The notes: generated by a model not told the origin, from the letters alone. DNA of 64,000 nt from Candidatus Pelagisphaera phototrophica (GCF_014529625.1 NZ_CP076039.1:868001-932000); one strand, 5' to 3'; counted from the stretch's first letter, positions 41,237 through 51,662 are shown. Program-made: numbers and translations.

Positions 41237-42316
41237 CTAATCGATACGGGCATAGATGCCGCCCCCCAAGAGTCGCTCTCCATCGTAAAGTGCTATCACC
41301 TGGCCTAGGGCTAAAGCTCTTTGTGGGTCGTCGAAGGTGATTTCGACAGAATGATCACTCGTAGGCGAATAGGATATGGGAACGCGAGGGTCTCTGTAGC
41401 GCACTTTCGCCTCGATACGAGATTCGCTGGAGATTGCAGGCCCTATAAAGCTCAGACTGGATACGGCACATCGAGACGAATAAAGCCTGGGAGCATGAGG
41501 AGATTCGAACGAGATGAGGAGGGCGTTGCGGTCTCGGTCTTTGCCGACGACAACGTAGTTTTGATGGTCTGTGTTGGATGGTATCCCGATACCCTTGCGT
41601 TGACCGATGGTGAAGTAGTGAAGGCCTCTGTGCTCACCCAGCGGCATGTCATCCTCTGCTCTGATGATTGGACCTGGTCGGTCGGGGACGTACTCCCGCA
41701 GGAAGTCCTGCATTTTGATATTTCCGATGAAGCAGATCCCCTGACTGTCCTTTTTCTTTGCGTTGGGCAGATCTGACTCAAGCGCGAGCTTGCGGATATC
41801 CGGTTTCGTCAAGTGGCCGATAGGGAATAGGGCTCGATCCACCTGGTCCGATTTCATCAGCGCGAGAAAGTAGGTCTGGTCCTTGTTTTTGTCGACTCCT
41901 TCGAGGATCGAGTTTCCCGAAGCGGTCTCTTCCAGTCGGGCGTAGTGCCCGGTGGCGACTTGATCAAACCCGTGTTCGAGAGCGTAGTCCAGAAGTACTC
42001 CGAACTTGATTTCACGATTGCACATCACATCTGGATTCGGGGTGATACCGGATTGGTACCCTTCTAGCAGATAGTCCACAATCCTCTCTCGATAGTCCTT
42101 CATCAAATTCACGACTCGGAAAGGGATACCTAGCTTTTCGGCAACCGCTGCCGCATCCTCGATATCTTGCTGCCAGGGACAATCGCCAAGAATTTCATCC
42201 TCGTTGATCCAGTTTTTCATGTAGGCCCCCTCCACATCGTATCCTTGCTCTTGCAGGAGCAAAGCGGCGACGCTGCTGTCAACGCCTCCAGACATTGCGA
42301 GGAGGACCTTCTTCAT
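41237..42316 (-). CDS. mnmA: tRNA-specific 2-thiouridylase
   Basis: This 359-residue enzyme thiolates U34 of tRNA-Lys/Glu/Gln. The PP-loop [20 protein letters not shown], the catalytic Cys in [11 protein letters not shown] (first) and SQGICFIGN (second), and DQTYFLAL are all present. C-terminal domain motifs ([15 protein letters not shown]) are intact. It is the first gene of a two-gene unit with the GAF histidine kinase 16 bp downstream, an odd pairing given their unrelated functions. Confidence 0.96.
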   Translation of the reverse strand: MKKVLLAMSGGVDSSVAALLLQEQGYDVEGAYMKNWINEDEILGDCPWQQDIEDAAAVAEKLGIPFRVVNLMKDYRERIVDYLLEGYQSGITPNPDVMCNREIKFGVLLDYALEHGFDQVATGHYARLEETASGNSILEGVDKNKDQTYFLALMKSDQVDRALFPIGHLTKPDIRKLALESDLPNAKKKDSQGICFIGNIKMQDFLREYVPDRPGPIIRAEDDMPLGEHRGLHYFTIGQRKGIGIPSNTDHQNYVVVGKDRDRNALLISFESPHAPRLYSSRCAVSSLSFIGPAISSESRIEAKVRYRDPRVPISYSPTSDHSVEITFDDPQRALALGQVIALYDGERLLGGGIYARID

Positions 42317-42415
42317 GAGTCCACTCAGGCAATTACACTCCCGTCTCGCAAGCCTGTAGATTGAGAAAGGTCTAAGGCGGGTCGGCGTGGCATTTCGCTC
42401 TCCATGAGGACGTAA

Positions 42416-43717
42416 TTATTCGGCTTCGATTTTTATCAAACATAGTGATAGCAGCCGAGCGTCCTCGTTTTCTCCTGTTAGAGCCGGCACGAAGTATCGA
42501 TTGCAGTGGAGTACAACGTGCGCGGAGCCAGATCTGCTTGACGGGATTGGGACTTCTAGCTCCCTGAAGTGTTCGGAACTAGATTTCCAGTCTCCGTGGA
42601 CGATACCATCAATCGAGAGTTTTAAAGACAGAGTATTCTTTGAGAGCTGTTCGGGAATCTCGACCTGGATGCGAATCACTTTGTTCGGCGAGGCCAGACT
42701 TAATCTCGTTTCGAAAAATGGACCGATCCAAAAATTGGGACAAAGTTCATCGGTAGTTTCGGACTGAAATAGCCTCGCTAATTGGGTCCAACCTCGTGTA
42801 GCGGCGATCGGGTAGAGAATGCGAGGGGCTAGCTCAAGCGGCGTGTTCCAGGCTGCGGCGAGGGATAGGAAGAAGGCTTTGAGGGGTGTGTTATCTAAGA
42901 TTGCAGCCTCCGCTTTTCGAACTGCTTGAATCGCTTTGGGTCTCCGGCTCCTTTGGTAGAGTCCGTATGAAATCTCGCAGCGCCAACGCAGCGGTTTTAA
43001 CCAGGTGCCCCAGTAACGTCTACTAATTTCGATGCATTCTTCCATGAGACGTTCTCGAGTCTTGTTTACCGTTTTGGATGAATCGTGGAGGCGATATCGG
43101 CTCCAGACTTCCGCTACGGGATGGAAGCGGAACGTTTGGCTGAAACGACAGAAGAGATCGTAGTCGATCGCATGGGAGATTTTAGAGTCAATCCCGCTAC
43201 AAGTGTCCCAAGCGGTTCGGTGCCAGAACGTGGAGGGTTGAGGGATCTGGTTATACCGGCGTTTCCAGATCGCGAGCTGATCGAAGTGCGAGGTGTACCT
43301 GAAAGGATGGTCTTTCCCTTCTTTGGTGGGATCATTTCCGAAAAACAGGCTTCGCCCAAATACGATGTACCGACCGCGTTTAGGATCGATTTCTTGGGCG
43401 ACGCGTTGAAGACATTCATCAAGGAGGACATCGTCGGAGTTGAGGAAGCCGAGGATTTCACCAGTTGCCTTTTCAAACCCGCGATTGAGGGCGTCTGCCT
43501 GCCCCCGATCGGATTCTACGTAGAGGTTGAAAAGTTCCGGGTGCTGCTGAACGAAGGCTTCTGCAATTTTCACCGAATCGTCCGTCGATTTTCCATCTTG
43601 GATAATCACTTCAAGATGGGGGTAGTTCTGATCGACGAGGCTTTGAAGTGTTTCCTCCAGAAAAGCTCCCTGATTAAAAGAGGGAGTGACGATGGATATT
43701 TTAGGCAACTCATTCAT
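42416..43717 (-). CDS. Family 2 glycosyltransferase
   Basis: This 433-residue protein has a GT-A fold glycosyltransferase 2 domain at residues 1-260: ISIVTPSFNQGAFLEETLQS, IIQDGKSTDDSV, SDRGQADALNRGF and the metal-binding GFLNSDDVLL. A C-terminal beta-rich extension (about 340-433) is not recognised. No membrane segments. It is probably involved in exopolysaccharide or cell-envelope glycan synthesis, but it stands alone, with no other glycan genes next to it. Donor and acceptor are unknown. Confidence 0.88.
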   Translation of the reverse strand: MNELPKISIVTPSFNQGAFLEETLQSLVDQNYPHLEVIIQDGKSTDDSVKIAEAFVQQHPELFNLYVESDRGQADALNRGFEKATGEILGFLNSDDVLLDECLQRVAQEIDPKRGRYIVFGRSLFFGNDPTKEGKDHPFRYTSHFDQLAIWKRRYNQIPQPSTFWHRTAWDTCSGIDSKISHAIDYDLFCRFSQTFRFHPVAEVWSRYRLHDSSKTVNKTRERLMEECIEISRRYWGTWLKPLRWRCEISYGLYQRSRRPKAIQAVRKAEAAILDNTPLKAFFLSLAAAWNTPLELAPRILYPIAATRGWTQLARLFQSETTDELCPNFWIGPFFETRLSLASPNKVIRIQVEIPEQLSKNTLSLKLSIDGIVHGDWKSSSEHFRELEVPIPSSRSGSAHVVLHCNRYFVPALTGENEDARLLSLCLIKIEAE

Positions 43718-43883
43718 TCACAAGACGCGACGCAACGGTTCGGCTATCGCAAGAATTCGGAACGAAGGGAAACTGTCGAGTAGATTGGGTCTGGGTAGCA
43801 AGCGTTATGGAAGGGATAAATTTGCGTTTGTGAAGTGCGGGCTGGCATTTCTTTACCCATTGGCCTAATTTCGCCCCCTTCTC

Positions 43884-44597
43884 ATGACCTCAGAGTATTT
43901 TACTGAACAATTGCGAGATTTGCTAGGCGACTCGTTAGTTTCAGTGGTCTTGTATGGTTCGGCGACAACGGGCGAGCAATCTGAGAAATATTCTGATTAA
44001 AATCTGACGGTCGTCTGCTCGAGGCTTGGGCTGGAGGAGCTTGATGTGATCAGGCCTTTAACTGCCCAATGGGCAGAATTCGGGAATGCTCCGCCTTTAC
44101 TCTTCACTTGGAAGATTTTTAAGAATTCCTCGGACGTATTCCCGATCGAGCTTCTCGATATGAAGGAGAATCACATAATTTTGCATGGCGAGGACGTGCT
44201 AAAGCGGTTGCCCATCAGCCTTGCCAATATGCGTTTCCAGCTCGAGCAAGAGCTGAAAGGAAAGCTCATCCAGCTCCGGGAATGCTACTTGCTCACTGAC
44301 GGATCGAAGTAGGAGTTGGCGGGTCTTCTCATTGCGACCCTTTCCACGTTTCAAATACTGCTTAGAGGAGAGCTTCGGTTTTTCGAAGTGACGGGTCCTT
44401 TTCGAAAGTATGAGGCCGTTCGCCGGTTTGCGATGCATGCGCCGTTTGAGCTAGCAGTATTTGATGAAATCTAGGAGATGAAGGATGGGAAGATTGAGCT
44501 AGAGATGGTTGATGTTCGTAATCTTTTCCAACGTTTTCTTCAAACAGTGGAGAGCGCTGCCGATTTGATTCATCAGATAGGGCATCGCAGAGGGTAA
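43884..44597 (+). pseudogene. Nucleotidyltransferase-domain gene with three in-frame stops
   Basis: From ATG 43884 to TAA 44595-44597 one frame of 237 codons stays open apart from three stops: TAA 43998-44000, TAG 44310-44312 and TAG 44472-44474. The coding on both sides of each stop is in the same frame, with no indel. It begins EYFTEQLRDLLGDSLVSVVL, YGSATTGE...YSD, then NLTVVC after the first stop. This is the GS...D motif of the minimal nucleotidyltransferase fold. It continues PLTAQWAEFGNAPPLLFTWK and PFRKYEAVRRFAMHAPFELA. The first stop likely replaced Tyr in YSDYN, removing nothing but ending translation. So it is probably a recent pseudogene by point mutation. Function of the parent family: small nucleotidyltransferases, often with a HEPN-like or helical tail. 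Confidence 0.8.
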
Positions 44598-44677
44598 TCG
44601 AGATCTTCTGGCTTCCTAGCTTGTCAATCAATCGGATTTAAAGTTGAGCTTTTAGTTCATCCCTCAACGAGGCAATT

Positions 44678-47113
44678 ATGTCGTCACACGAATCACATCG
44701 CATCGCAAAGGCCTTTCTGACGTCCCCTAACGAAGGTGTAGTGGAGCTTTCGCATGATTGGAAAGCCCAACGGCGTCCTCTTATTAGCTTCGGTGGCGAG
44801 CGGGACGGGTTCTCGAAGGTCGAACCTATTCCCGCAAGCGACTTCGCCTTTGAGAGTCGATACTATGTCGATGAAAACAGCTTTGGAGTGTTTGTTTTCG
44901 ACCCGATCGAACATCCGATCTTTGAATACGAGGAGCTTTCGATTTATCTAGCCGGTTCTTTCAATGGATGGCAGGATGCAGTTGGAAAGGCAAAGTGGCG
45001 GATGTCGCGCACCCAGTTGGAAGGGCGGGAGGTCTACTCTCTGAAACTTCCACTGGAGTTGCTGACTATCGAGGAAGCCATCCTTTTCAAATTTGTGACT
45101 GATCAGCATTACTGGATCCCCGCTGATCCAGAAGCTCCGAATTTCGTTAGCGACGATGAAGGAAATGGCAATTACCGCTTTAGCTTGAAGCGAAGCGGGA
45201 GGCATCGCTTGCGATTTAAGCTATCCCGACCGCTCGATCTTTCAGAAAACCACTCGCTTGTCTATCACGGAAGGTTGCACTCGCACGAAGCGGATCTTGA
45301 CCCCGGCCCATTCTTTTTCGGTCTTAAATCGGATAAGCCTCTCGGCGCGATTGTGGAAGGGGAGTGCACCACGTTTCGACTTTTTGCGCCTCGAGCGAAA
45401 TGGGTAAAAGTCGGTGTTTTTCAAAAGGGTGAGTCGAAGGATGAATTGGATTGGTCCCTCATGGAGCGATCGGACGACTACGTTTGGGAGGCGATGTTCC
45501 ACCAAAATCTTACGGGAGCTCGCTACTGGTATCGACTTGATGGTCCGAGTGGTTCCACCGGGAATTTCGATCCGGATTTCAAAATCCTTGATCCCTACGC
45601 GAAAGCAACTGTGAGCTGCGATGGGCCTGGCATCGTAGTGGATGAAAAAATGTATTTGCCTGTCCGGAATTTCCAGCCGGTGGCGTGGCAAGACTTGGTT
45701 GTGATGGAAGCTCATACCCGTGACTTGGTGGCGGGAATTCCTGAAAGTGGGAGAAATAGGGTTCCGTTGGGTTTTTCCGATCTCAGCCGTTTTGTTCAAG
45801 AAGAGAATTTCTATCCGGCCACCCTGGGTATAAACGCATTAGAGCTTCAGCCAGTCCAGGAGAATGATAGCCAGTCTTATGTAGAATACCATTGGGGTTA
45901 TATGACGGCGAATTTCTTTTCTCCTGCCTCCTCGTATGCCAGTGATCCGGAAAGTGCGTCTCAAATCGAGGAATTTCGTGATCTTGTATCCAGTATCCAC
46001 GGTCGAGGAATGGCAGTTATTCTCGATGTCGTTTACAATCATGTAGGGGAGCCCGCCCACTTAATGTACATCGACAAGCTGTACTACTTTCATCTGCAGG
46101 GCGATGGTGTATTGACGAATTGGAGTGGCTGTGGAAACGACATGAGATGCGACGCCCCAATGAGCCGACGCCTAATTGTTGAGAGCCTAAAGCACTTAGT
46201 TGCTTTTTATGGGGTCGACGGTTTTCGTTTTGATTTGGCGGACTTGGTGGGAAGAGCGGCGCTGCAGGAGGTTGAACGAGAGCTAAAATCGATCAAGCCG
46301 GATGTTATTCTGATCGCAGAACCGTGGAGCTTTCGTGGCCACATCGGCCGCGACTTGAGAGATACGGGTTTCGCGTCATGGAACGATGGTTACAGGGAAA
46401 GCGTTAAGTCATATGTCAGGGGCGGTTCGAGCTCTGAAGCGCTTAGCTATTTTCTAATGGGATCTCCTGGCGACTATGCTAGTTGGCCTGCCCAGACGGT
46501 GAACTACACGGAATCGCATGATGATCGGACGTGGATCGATGCCATTACGGAGTACCCGGACAACAATGGCTCCCATCCGTCGGTAAGCGATCAGAGGCGG
46601 ACACGGATGATGGGAGCTATCATGATGATGTCGATTGGGATACCCATGATTCATGCGGGCCAGGATTTTCTTTTCTCCAAGAACGGGGTAAACAACACCT
46701 ACCAAAGGGGCGACTTGAACGCCTTAGACTACGAAAGACGGATCGAGTATGCCCTGACCAGTGACTATTTCAAAGACTGGATCAGTTTCAGGAAGTCGGA
46801 GCTGGGCGAATTGGTTCGCCACTATTCGAGGGCGAGCGAAGGTTTTTTTCAATTTATAAAGACCGAAGGGCGGAATGCTTTGGCTGCTGTGTTCAACGCA
46901 GACCGAAGCAAGGGGAACGCCCGGCTGCTTTTTGCGGTGAATCCCGAGCGGGAGCCTCTCCGTATAACACTTGGGAATTGGGAGGCCGATTGGATTCAAC
47001 TTGCGGATCACGATCGATTTTGGGGCTTTGAGGAGAAATCCCTGAACAATAATCTAAGTTTGGAATTGACGCTTCCGCCTCTAGGGACGGGGTTGTGGGT
47101 TTCGCGCAGCTGA
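44678..47113 (+). CDS. GH13 glycogen-debranching/pullulanase-type enzyme
   Basis: This 811-residue glycoside hydrolase family 13 protein has two N-terminal CBM48-like beta domains (about 85-175, YLAGSFNGWQDA, and 225-310, TFRLFAPRAKWVKV), a catalytic barrel (about 345-700) and a C-terminal beta domain. GH13 motifs: DVVYNHV, GVDGFRFDLADL (nucleophile Asp519), LIAEPWSF (acid Glu548), NYTESHDD (Asp615). The order CBM48-barrel with YNHV/ESHDD fits the isoamylase/pullulanase group acting on alpha-1,6 links of glycogen or starch. No signal peptide, so it likely debranches internal glycogen. It stands upstream of gapA but with its own spacing (138 bp). Confidence 0.87.
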   Translation: MSSHESHRIAKAFLTSPNEGVVELSHDWKAQRRPLISFGGERDGFSKVEPIPASDFAFESRYYVDENSFGVFVFDPIEHPIFEYEELSIYLAGSFNGWQDAVGKAKWRMSRTQLEGREVYSLKLPLELLTIEEAILFKFVTDQHYWIPADPEAPNFVSDDEGNGNYRFSLKRSGRHRLRFKLSRPLDLSENHSLVYHGRLHSHEADLDPGPFFFGLKSDKPLGAIVEGECTTFRLFAPRAKWVKVGVFQKGESKDELDWSLMERSDDYVWEAMFHQNLTGARYWYRLDGPSGSTGNFDPDFKILDPYAKATVSCDGPGIVVDEKMYLPVRNFQPVAWQDLVVMEAHTRDLVAGIPESGRNRVPLGFSDLSRFVQEENFYPATLGINALELQPVQENDSQSYVEYHWGYMTANFFSPASSYASDPESASQIEEFRDLVSSIHGRGMAVILDVVYNHVGEPAHLMYIDKLYYFHLQGDGVLTNWSGCGNDMRCDAPMSRRLIVESLKHLVAFYGVDGFRFDLADLVGRAALQEVERELKSIKPDVILIAEPWSFRGHIGRDLRDTGFASWNDGYRESVKSYVRGGSSSEALSYFLMGSPGDYASWPAQTVNYTESHDDRTWIDAITEYPDNNGSHPSVSDQRRTRMMGAIMMMSIGIPMIHAGQDFLFSKNGVNNTYQRGDLNALDYERRIEYALTSDYFKDWISFRKSELGELVRHYSRASEGFFQFIKTEGRNALAAVFNADRSKGNARLLFAVNPEREPLRITLGNWEADWIQLADHDRFWGFEEKSLNNNLSLELTLPPLGTGLWVSRS

Positions 47114-47245
47114 CTTTCAAATTGTAACGTTTTAAACCCTTGATTTTCTTTCGAGGGTACCATCTACTCCCGACACGCTAGATCTTTGGGGCAATTCCAG
47201 AGTGAAGGAATCTTCTAAACTAAGACGTCAACCAGTAAAAATTAG

Positions 47246-48274
<1,029 letters not shown>

Positions 48275-48291
48275 TTGCGTTTAATTTCGGT

Positions 48292-48330
48292 CCTTTGTCT
48301 GGAATGCCAGGCAAAGGGCTTTCTTTTTTT
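48292..48330 (+). terminator. Rho-independent terminator after gapA
   Basis: Stem CCTTTGTCTGG / CCAGGCAAAGG (11 pairs, one T-G wobble) with loop AATG, followed by GCTTTCTTTTTTT. It starts 17 bases after the gapA stop and separates gapA from pgk. Confidence 0.85.
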
Positions 48331-48333
48331 GTG

Positions 48334-48348
48334 GCGCCTTTCAGGCGC
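48334..48348. repeat. Small palindrome GCGCCT-TTC-AGGCGC
   Basis: A perfect 6-bp inverted repeat with 3-base loop directly after the gapA terminator. Same build as the short palindromes at 15980-16025 and 5118-5128 (loop TTC/GAA or TCC/GGA). Confidence 0.45.
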
Positions 48349-48455
48349 ACGGTGTAATTGCTAGTCGCTCACAATTCTGAGCCGGCACAGGCTTTCAAAC
48401 CCACAACTCCAATTTTAATAATTCAGATTTTTGGCGGGCGCCAAACCATGTAGCC

Positions 48456-49658
48456 ATGGCGAAAAAAACGATTCAAGATTTAGACCTCAAGGGCAAACGA
48501 GCGGTGTTCCGCGTTGATTTCAATGTACCTTTGAGAGGAGACGAAATCACTGACAAAACGCGTATTCTGGGAGCGCTTCCAACGATCAGATACGTTGTCG
48601 AGCAGGGTGGCACCGCAATATTGCTGAGCCACTTGGGACGTCCGAAGGGTGAGGTGAATGCCAAATACTCATTGGCCCCTGTCGCCAAGGTGCTCGCTGA
48701 CGAACTCGGTCAGCCCGTTTTCTTTGTGCCAGAATCGCGTGGACCGGCAGCCGAAAAAGCAGTTTCAGAACTCTCTCCCGGTTCAGTAGCTCTGATGGAA
48801 AACGTCCGTTTTCATGTGGGCGAGGAAAAGAACGACTTAGATCTGGCCCAAGATTTTTCTAAACTTGGGGATGTGTTTATTAATGACGCTTTCGGTACAG
48901 CGCACCGAGCTCATGCTTCAACGGTGGGTATAGCTCAGTTCTTGAAACCTGCAGTTGCCGGTTTGCTGATACAGAGGGAGCTCGAGTATCTCGGAGACAA
49001 AACCGAGAACGCGGAAAGCCCATTTGTAGTGATTCTTGGAGGGGCGAAAGTCAGTGACAAAATAACCGTCATTGATCGATTGCTAGACAAGGCGGACACG
49101 ATTTTGATCGGCGGAGCCATGGCCTATACATTCGCACTCGCTTTAGGAAAAACGGTAGGCGACAGTTTGTCCGAACCGGCATTTATTGACACGGCAAAAG
49201 CGGCTTTGAAGAAAGCGAAAGAAAAAGGCGTCAAGTTTCTGCTTCCGGTGGACAACGTTACGGTTGATTCGCTCGACTTCGACAATATGAGTGTGGGCAA
49301 TATTGGGGTCTCAGACGTGGAGGGAAATATCCGCGATGGCTGGGAGGGCGTTGATATCGGTCCCCAAACGGTTGCACTATACGCTGGAGAGTTAGCCAAT
49401 GCGAAAACGATACTGATGAACGGCCCCATGGGTATTTTCGAGATAGAGGCCTGCAGCAAAGGGTCCTTTGCGATCGCGGAAGCAGTAGCCAAGAATAAGG
49501 AGGCTATCTCAATTATTGGCGGTGGCGATTCCGTGAAAGCGGTAAATCAGGCAGGGTTTGGAGGAGATGTATCCTTCATCAGCACAGGCGGCGGAGCCAG
49601 TCTCGAATTTCTCGAGGGCAAGGCGCTCCCGGGAGTTGAGGCCCTCGATGAAAAATAG
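48456..49658 (+). CDS. pgk: Phosphoglycerate kinase
   Basis: This 400-residue enzyme transfers phosphate from 1,3-bisphosphoglycerate to [22 protein letters not shown] (substrate Arg/Asp), [25 protein letters not shown], the C-domain [11 protein letters not shown] and NGPMGIFE are all intact, as is [10 protein letters not shown] near the end. It is the second gene of the glycolysis cluster and 39 bp ahead of tpiA. Confidence 0.97.
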   Translation: MAKKTIQDLDLKGKRAVFRVDFNVPLRGDEITDKTRILGALPTIRYVVEQGGTAILLSHLGRPKGEVNAKYSLAPVAKVLADELGQPVFFVPESRGPAAEKAVSELSPGSVALMENVRFHVGEEKNDLDLAQDFSKLGDVFINDAFGTAHRAHASTVGIAQFLKPAVAGLLIQRELEYLGDKTENAESPFVVILGGAKVSDKITVIDRLLDKADTILIGGAMAYTFALALGKTVGDSLSEPAFIDTAKAALKKAKEKGVKFLLPVDNVTVDSLDFDNMSVGNIGVSDVEGNIRDGWEGVDIGPQTVALYAGELANAKTILMNGPMGIFEIEACSKGSFAIAEAVAKNKEAISIIGGGDSVKAVNQAGFGGDVSFISTGGGASLEFLEGKALPGVEALDEK

Positions 49659-49697
49659 ACTTTGTACCCAACTAGAAATTTAGACTAATCAAAACAA

Positions 49698-50465
49698 ATG
49701 AGCCGGAAATATTTTATCGCAGGAAACTGGAAAATGAACAAAACACCGGAAGAGGGCAAGAAGCTCGCTTCGGAAATCGCTTCGGTCGTTTCGAAAGACG
49801 CAGCTGTCGACGTGGTTGTTTGCCCGTCGTTTATTGCTTTGGATCGCGTGTCCCAAGCGATTGAAGGTTCAGCGGTCAAGTTGGGGGCCCAGAATTTCTA
49901 TCCGAAAACGAATGGAGCCTACACGGGTGAATCCTCCCCAGAAATGCTGAGAGAAGTATTTGCTAAGTATGTGATTCTTGGGCATAGTGAGCGGAGGGAG
50001 TATTTTGGTGAGTCGGATTCCTTTGTGAACGAAAAGGTAAGATTCTCTTTGGAGAACCTGCTCAACCCGATTCTCTGTATCGGTGAAACCTTGGAAGAAC
50101 GCGAAGCCAACGAGACTCTCGAGGTCGTCAAAAGGCAGCTACTGGGAGGACTTGAAGGCGTGGATACAGACGGCCTGAGTAATGTGGTTGTTGCCTACGA
50201 ACCCGTTTGGGCCATCGGCACAGGCAAGACAGCGACACCTGAGATGGCCCAAGAAGTTCACGGCTCGATCCGATCTCTTTTGACTGAGAAGTACGGTGAG
50301 GCGGCAGCGGAAAAAGTTCGAATCCTCTACGGAGGCTCAATGAAGCCATCGAATGCCCCCGAGCTTTTGGCTCAGACGGATATCGACGGAGGACTGATTG
50401 GCGGAGCTTCGCTGGATTCCAAGTCGTTTTGTGAGCTGATCGATGCGGCTCGGACTGCCTCGTAG
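49698..50465 (+). CDS. tpiA: Triosephosphate isomerase
   Basis: This 255-residue TIM barrel interconverts DHAP and GAP. AGNWKMNKTPEEG (catalytic Lys), ILGHSERREYFGE (catalytic His), VVAYEPVWAIGTGKTA (catalytic Glu) and ILYGGSMKPSN are present; normal length. It closes the gapA-pgk-tpiA cluster. Its transcript terminator appears to lie inside the convergent response-regulator gene. Confidence 0.97.
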   Translation: MSRKYFIAGNWKMNKTPEEGKKLASEIASVVSKDAAVDVVVCPSFIALDRVSQAIEGSAVKLGAQNFYPKTNGAYTGESSPEMLREVFAKYVILGHSERREYFGESDSFVNEKVRFSLENLLNPILCIGETLEEREANETLEVVKRQLLGGLEGVDTDGLSNVVVAYEPVWAIGTGKTATPEMAQEVHGSIRSLLTEKYGEAAAEKVRILYGGSMKPSNAPELLAQTDIDGGLIGGASLDSKSFCELIDAARTAS

Positions 50466-50473
50466 CGGGACGA

Positions 50474-50974
50474 TCAAGATCGAGAGGGTCGATTTTTAAT
50501 GCGTCTCCAGCTCTTTAGGAGCTGGTTTTTGATCCTGTCCTGATCAATGGGTTTTTCCAGGAAACCGTCCATTCCGGCAAGTTTACATCTCAATTTGGTT
50601 TCAGGGCTGACGTTGGCGGTGATCGCAATAATTTCGGTCTTGTTTGATCCCATGGTGCTGGATTTTTCGTGTTCCCTCAACGCTTGAGCGAGTTCGACCC
50701 CATCCATTTCAGGCATGTCAATGTCGGTAAATAAGATATCGAACGGTTCCTTTTTCAAGAGGCCCATAGCCTTTTCCCCTCCGGATGCTTCGATCGGTTG
50801 GTAACCGAGCCGGTCTAGGATGGTTTGTACGACGTTTCTATTAATGGCATTGTCGTCCGCTACGAGGATCCGCAATGGCCGCTTTTCCGCGAAACTTGCA
50901 GTGGTTTGGGGAAGCGGAATTGAAGGATCGGATGCGAATAGGTCTTCCTGGCTCTCGTTCATGCTCATCCCCAT
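50474..50974 (-). CDS. Stand-alone response regulator (receiver domain only)
   Basis: This 166-residue protein is a single receiver domain: RILVADDNAINRNVVQTIL (acidic pair), the phospho-acceptor Asp in ILFTDIDMPEMDG, IIAITANVS (switch Thr/Ala) and FLEKPI (Lys). The sequence style is that of receivers from hybrid kinases, so it may act in a phosphorelay, or may be a receiver that has separated from a hybrid protein; no kinase lies upstream. N-terminal 30 residues are disordered. Convergent with tpiA, 8 bp apart. The double-GAF kinase at 39.5-41.2 kb is one possible partner. Confidence 0.88.
   Translation of the reverse strand: MGMSMNESQEDLFASDPSIPLPQTTASFAEKRPLRILVADDNAINRNVVQTILDRLGYQPIEASGGEKAMGLLKKEPFDILFTDIDMPEMDGVELAQALREHEKSSTMGSNKTEIIAITANVSPETKLRCKLAGMDGFLEKPIDQDRIKNQLLKSWRRIKNRPSRS
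50507..50530 (+). terminator. Terminator of tpiA inside the convergent receiver gene
   Basis: Perfect stem CCAGCTC / GAGCTGG (50507-50513, 50519-50525), loop TTTAG, then TTTTT on the plus strand. It lies 42 bp past the tpiA stop, within the last codons of the minus-strand response-regulator gene. Confidence 0.8.
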
Positions 50975-51244
50975 CCCTTTGGTACTTTGTTCGCAGTTGG
51001 TGACTTCGCCATTGCGATGAATTCATTCGGTCTTTCTGGCATCATTCCAAAGTTAAAGCTGTGCCATATGGCCTTTTTGGTCAACCAGGTAACTAGTACG
51101 GAGAAATGAGTCTGTTCGAGAGGGCTTGATCGAATCCCCTGTCTAAATCGATGTTGGTTGCTTTAGTTATTTTCAGGGAAAATGCCAAAACAGCGCTTGA
51201 CTTGGGTAACCTGAAACTTAATTTGTCCGGCCTCTCAACATCAC

Positions 51245-51321
51245 GGGGTAGTAGCTCAGTTGGTTAGAGCGCCTGCCTGTCACGCAGGAGGCCGCGAGTT
51301 CAAGTCTCGTCTATCCCGCCA
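51245..51321 (+). tRNA. tRNA-Asp (GTC)
   Basis: A complete tRNA of 77 bases with encoded CCA. Acceptor GGGGTAG (51245-51251) pairs with CTATCCC (51311-51317, one G-T); D arm GCTC-AGTTGGTTA-GAGC; anticodon stem CCTGC/GCAGG with loop CTGTCAC, anticodon GTC at 51279-51281; T arm CGAGTTCAAGTCTCG. Discriminator G73, as required for Asp, then CCA. No other tRNA nearby. Confidence 0.97.
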
Positions 51322-51327
51322 CTTTTT

Positions 51328-51359
51328 AAAGGCCGTCCTTTCCAAAGGACGGCCTTTTT
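51328..51359 (+). terminator. Strong terminator after tRNA-Asp
   Basis: A perfect 14-bp inverted repeat AAAGGCCGTCCTTT / AAAGGACGGCCTTT with a 2-base spacer, ending in TTTTT, begins six bases after the tRNA CCA end. It can work in both directions (A-run on the other side), shielding the tRNA gene from the downstream receptor genes. Confidence 0.92.
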
Positions 51360-51662
51360 CGAAAACAGGGAAGACGGATCGTAGTGAGACTCGATTGGAG
51401 AAAGCTGACGGGTCGGGGCGCTGACAAAACGGGCACTCGTTGGGACGCTATTGGGTGGTTTTCTAATCCCAGTCGTTGGAAACGCCGTTTTTAGGGCCCG
51501 ACTGCGCCAATAGTGCGCCGATCTTGGCCCTGCAGTGTCGATTTTGTTACGGCAGTGTTACTAACATGTGTCGGTTGTTACAGAGGGGTGACAATGGACA
51601 GAGTTTAGTTTTTTCGCGTTGAAGAGGGCCATTTTTCGATTGGCATTTATGGTCTACAAATC
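51360..51662. other. 303-base upstream region of the TonB receptor
   Basis: No gene. The right half (51535-51592) carries the direct-repeat array described separately. The left half holds no repeat or motif that I can name. About 70 bases lie between the last repeat and the receptor start. Confidence 0.6.
51535..51592 (+). promoter_or_regulatory. Array of 11-bp-spaced direct repeats, Pho-box-like
   Basis: Pentamers GTGTC (51535), GTTAC (51546), GTTAC (51557) and GTGTC (51568) repeat at an exact 11-bp period; a second pair, GTTAC (51577) and GTGAC (51588), is also 11 bp apart. Four are preceded by T, giving TGTTAC/TGTGTC. PhoB boxes consist of 11-bp direct repeats built on TGTCA, so this is a good candidate for a Pho regulator array 70 bp in front of the TonB receptor. 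The consensus is not identical (TTAC for TCAT), so the regulator is inferred. Confidence 0.6.

Noticed and set aside
43884-44597. Three in-frame stops as evidence of stop-codon recoding
   Set aside because: Clear genes in the window end normally at TAA and TAG, so recoding is very unlikely; a point-mutated pseudogene fits better.
51245-51321. tRNA-Asp as an integration site (att) for a mobile element
   Set aside because: No integrase nearby and no second copy of the tRNA 3' end seen in the downstream region that I read.
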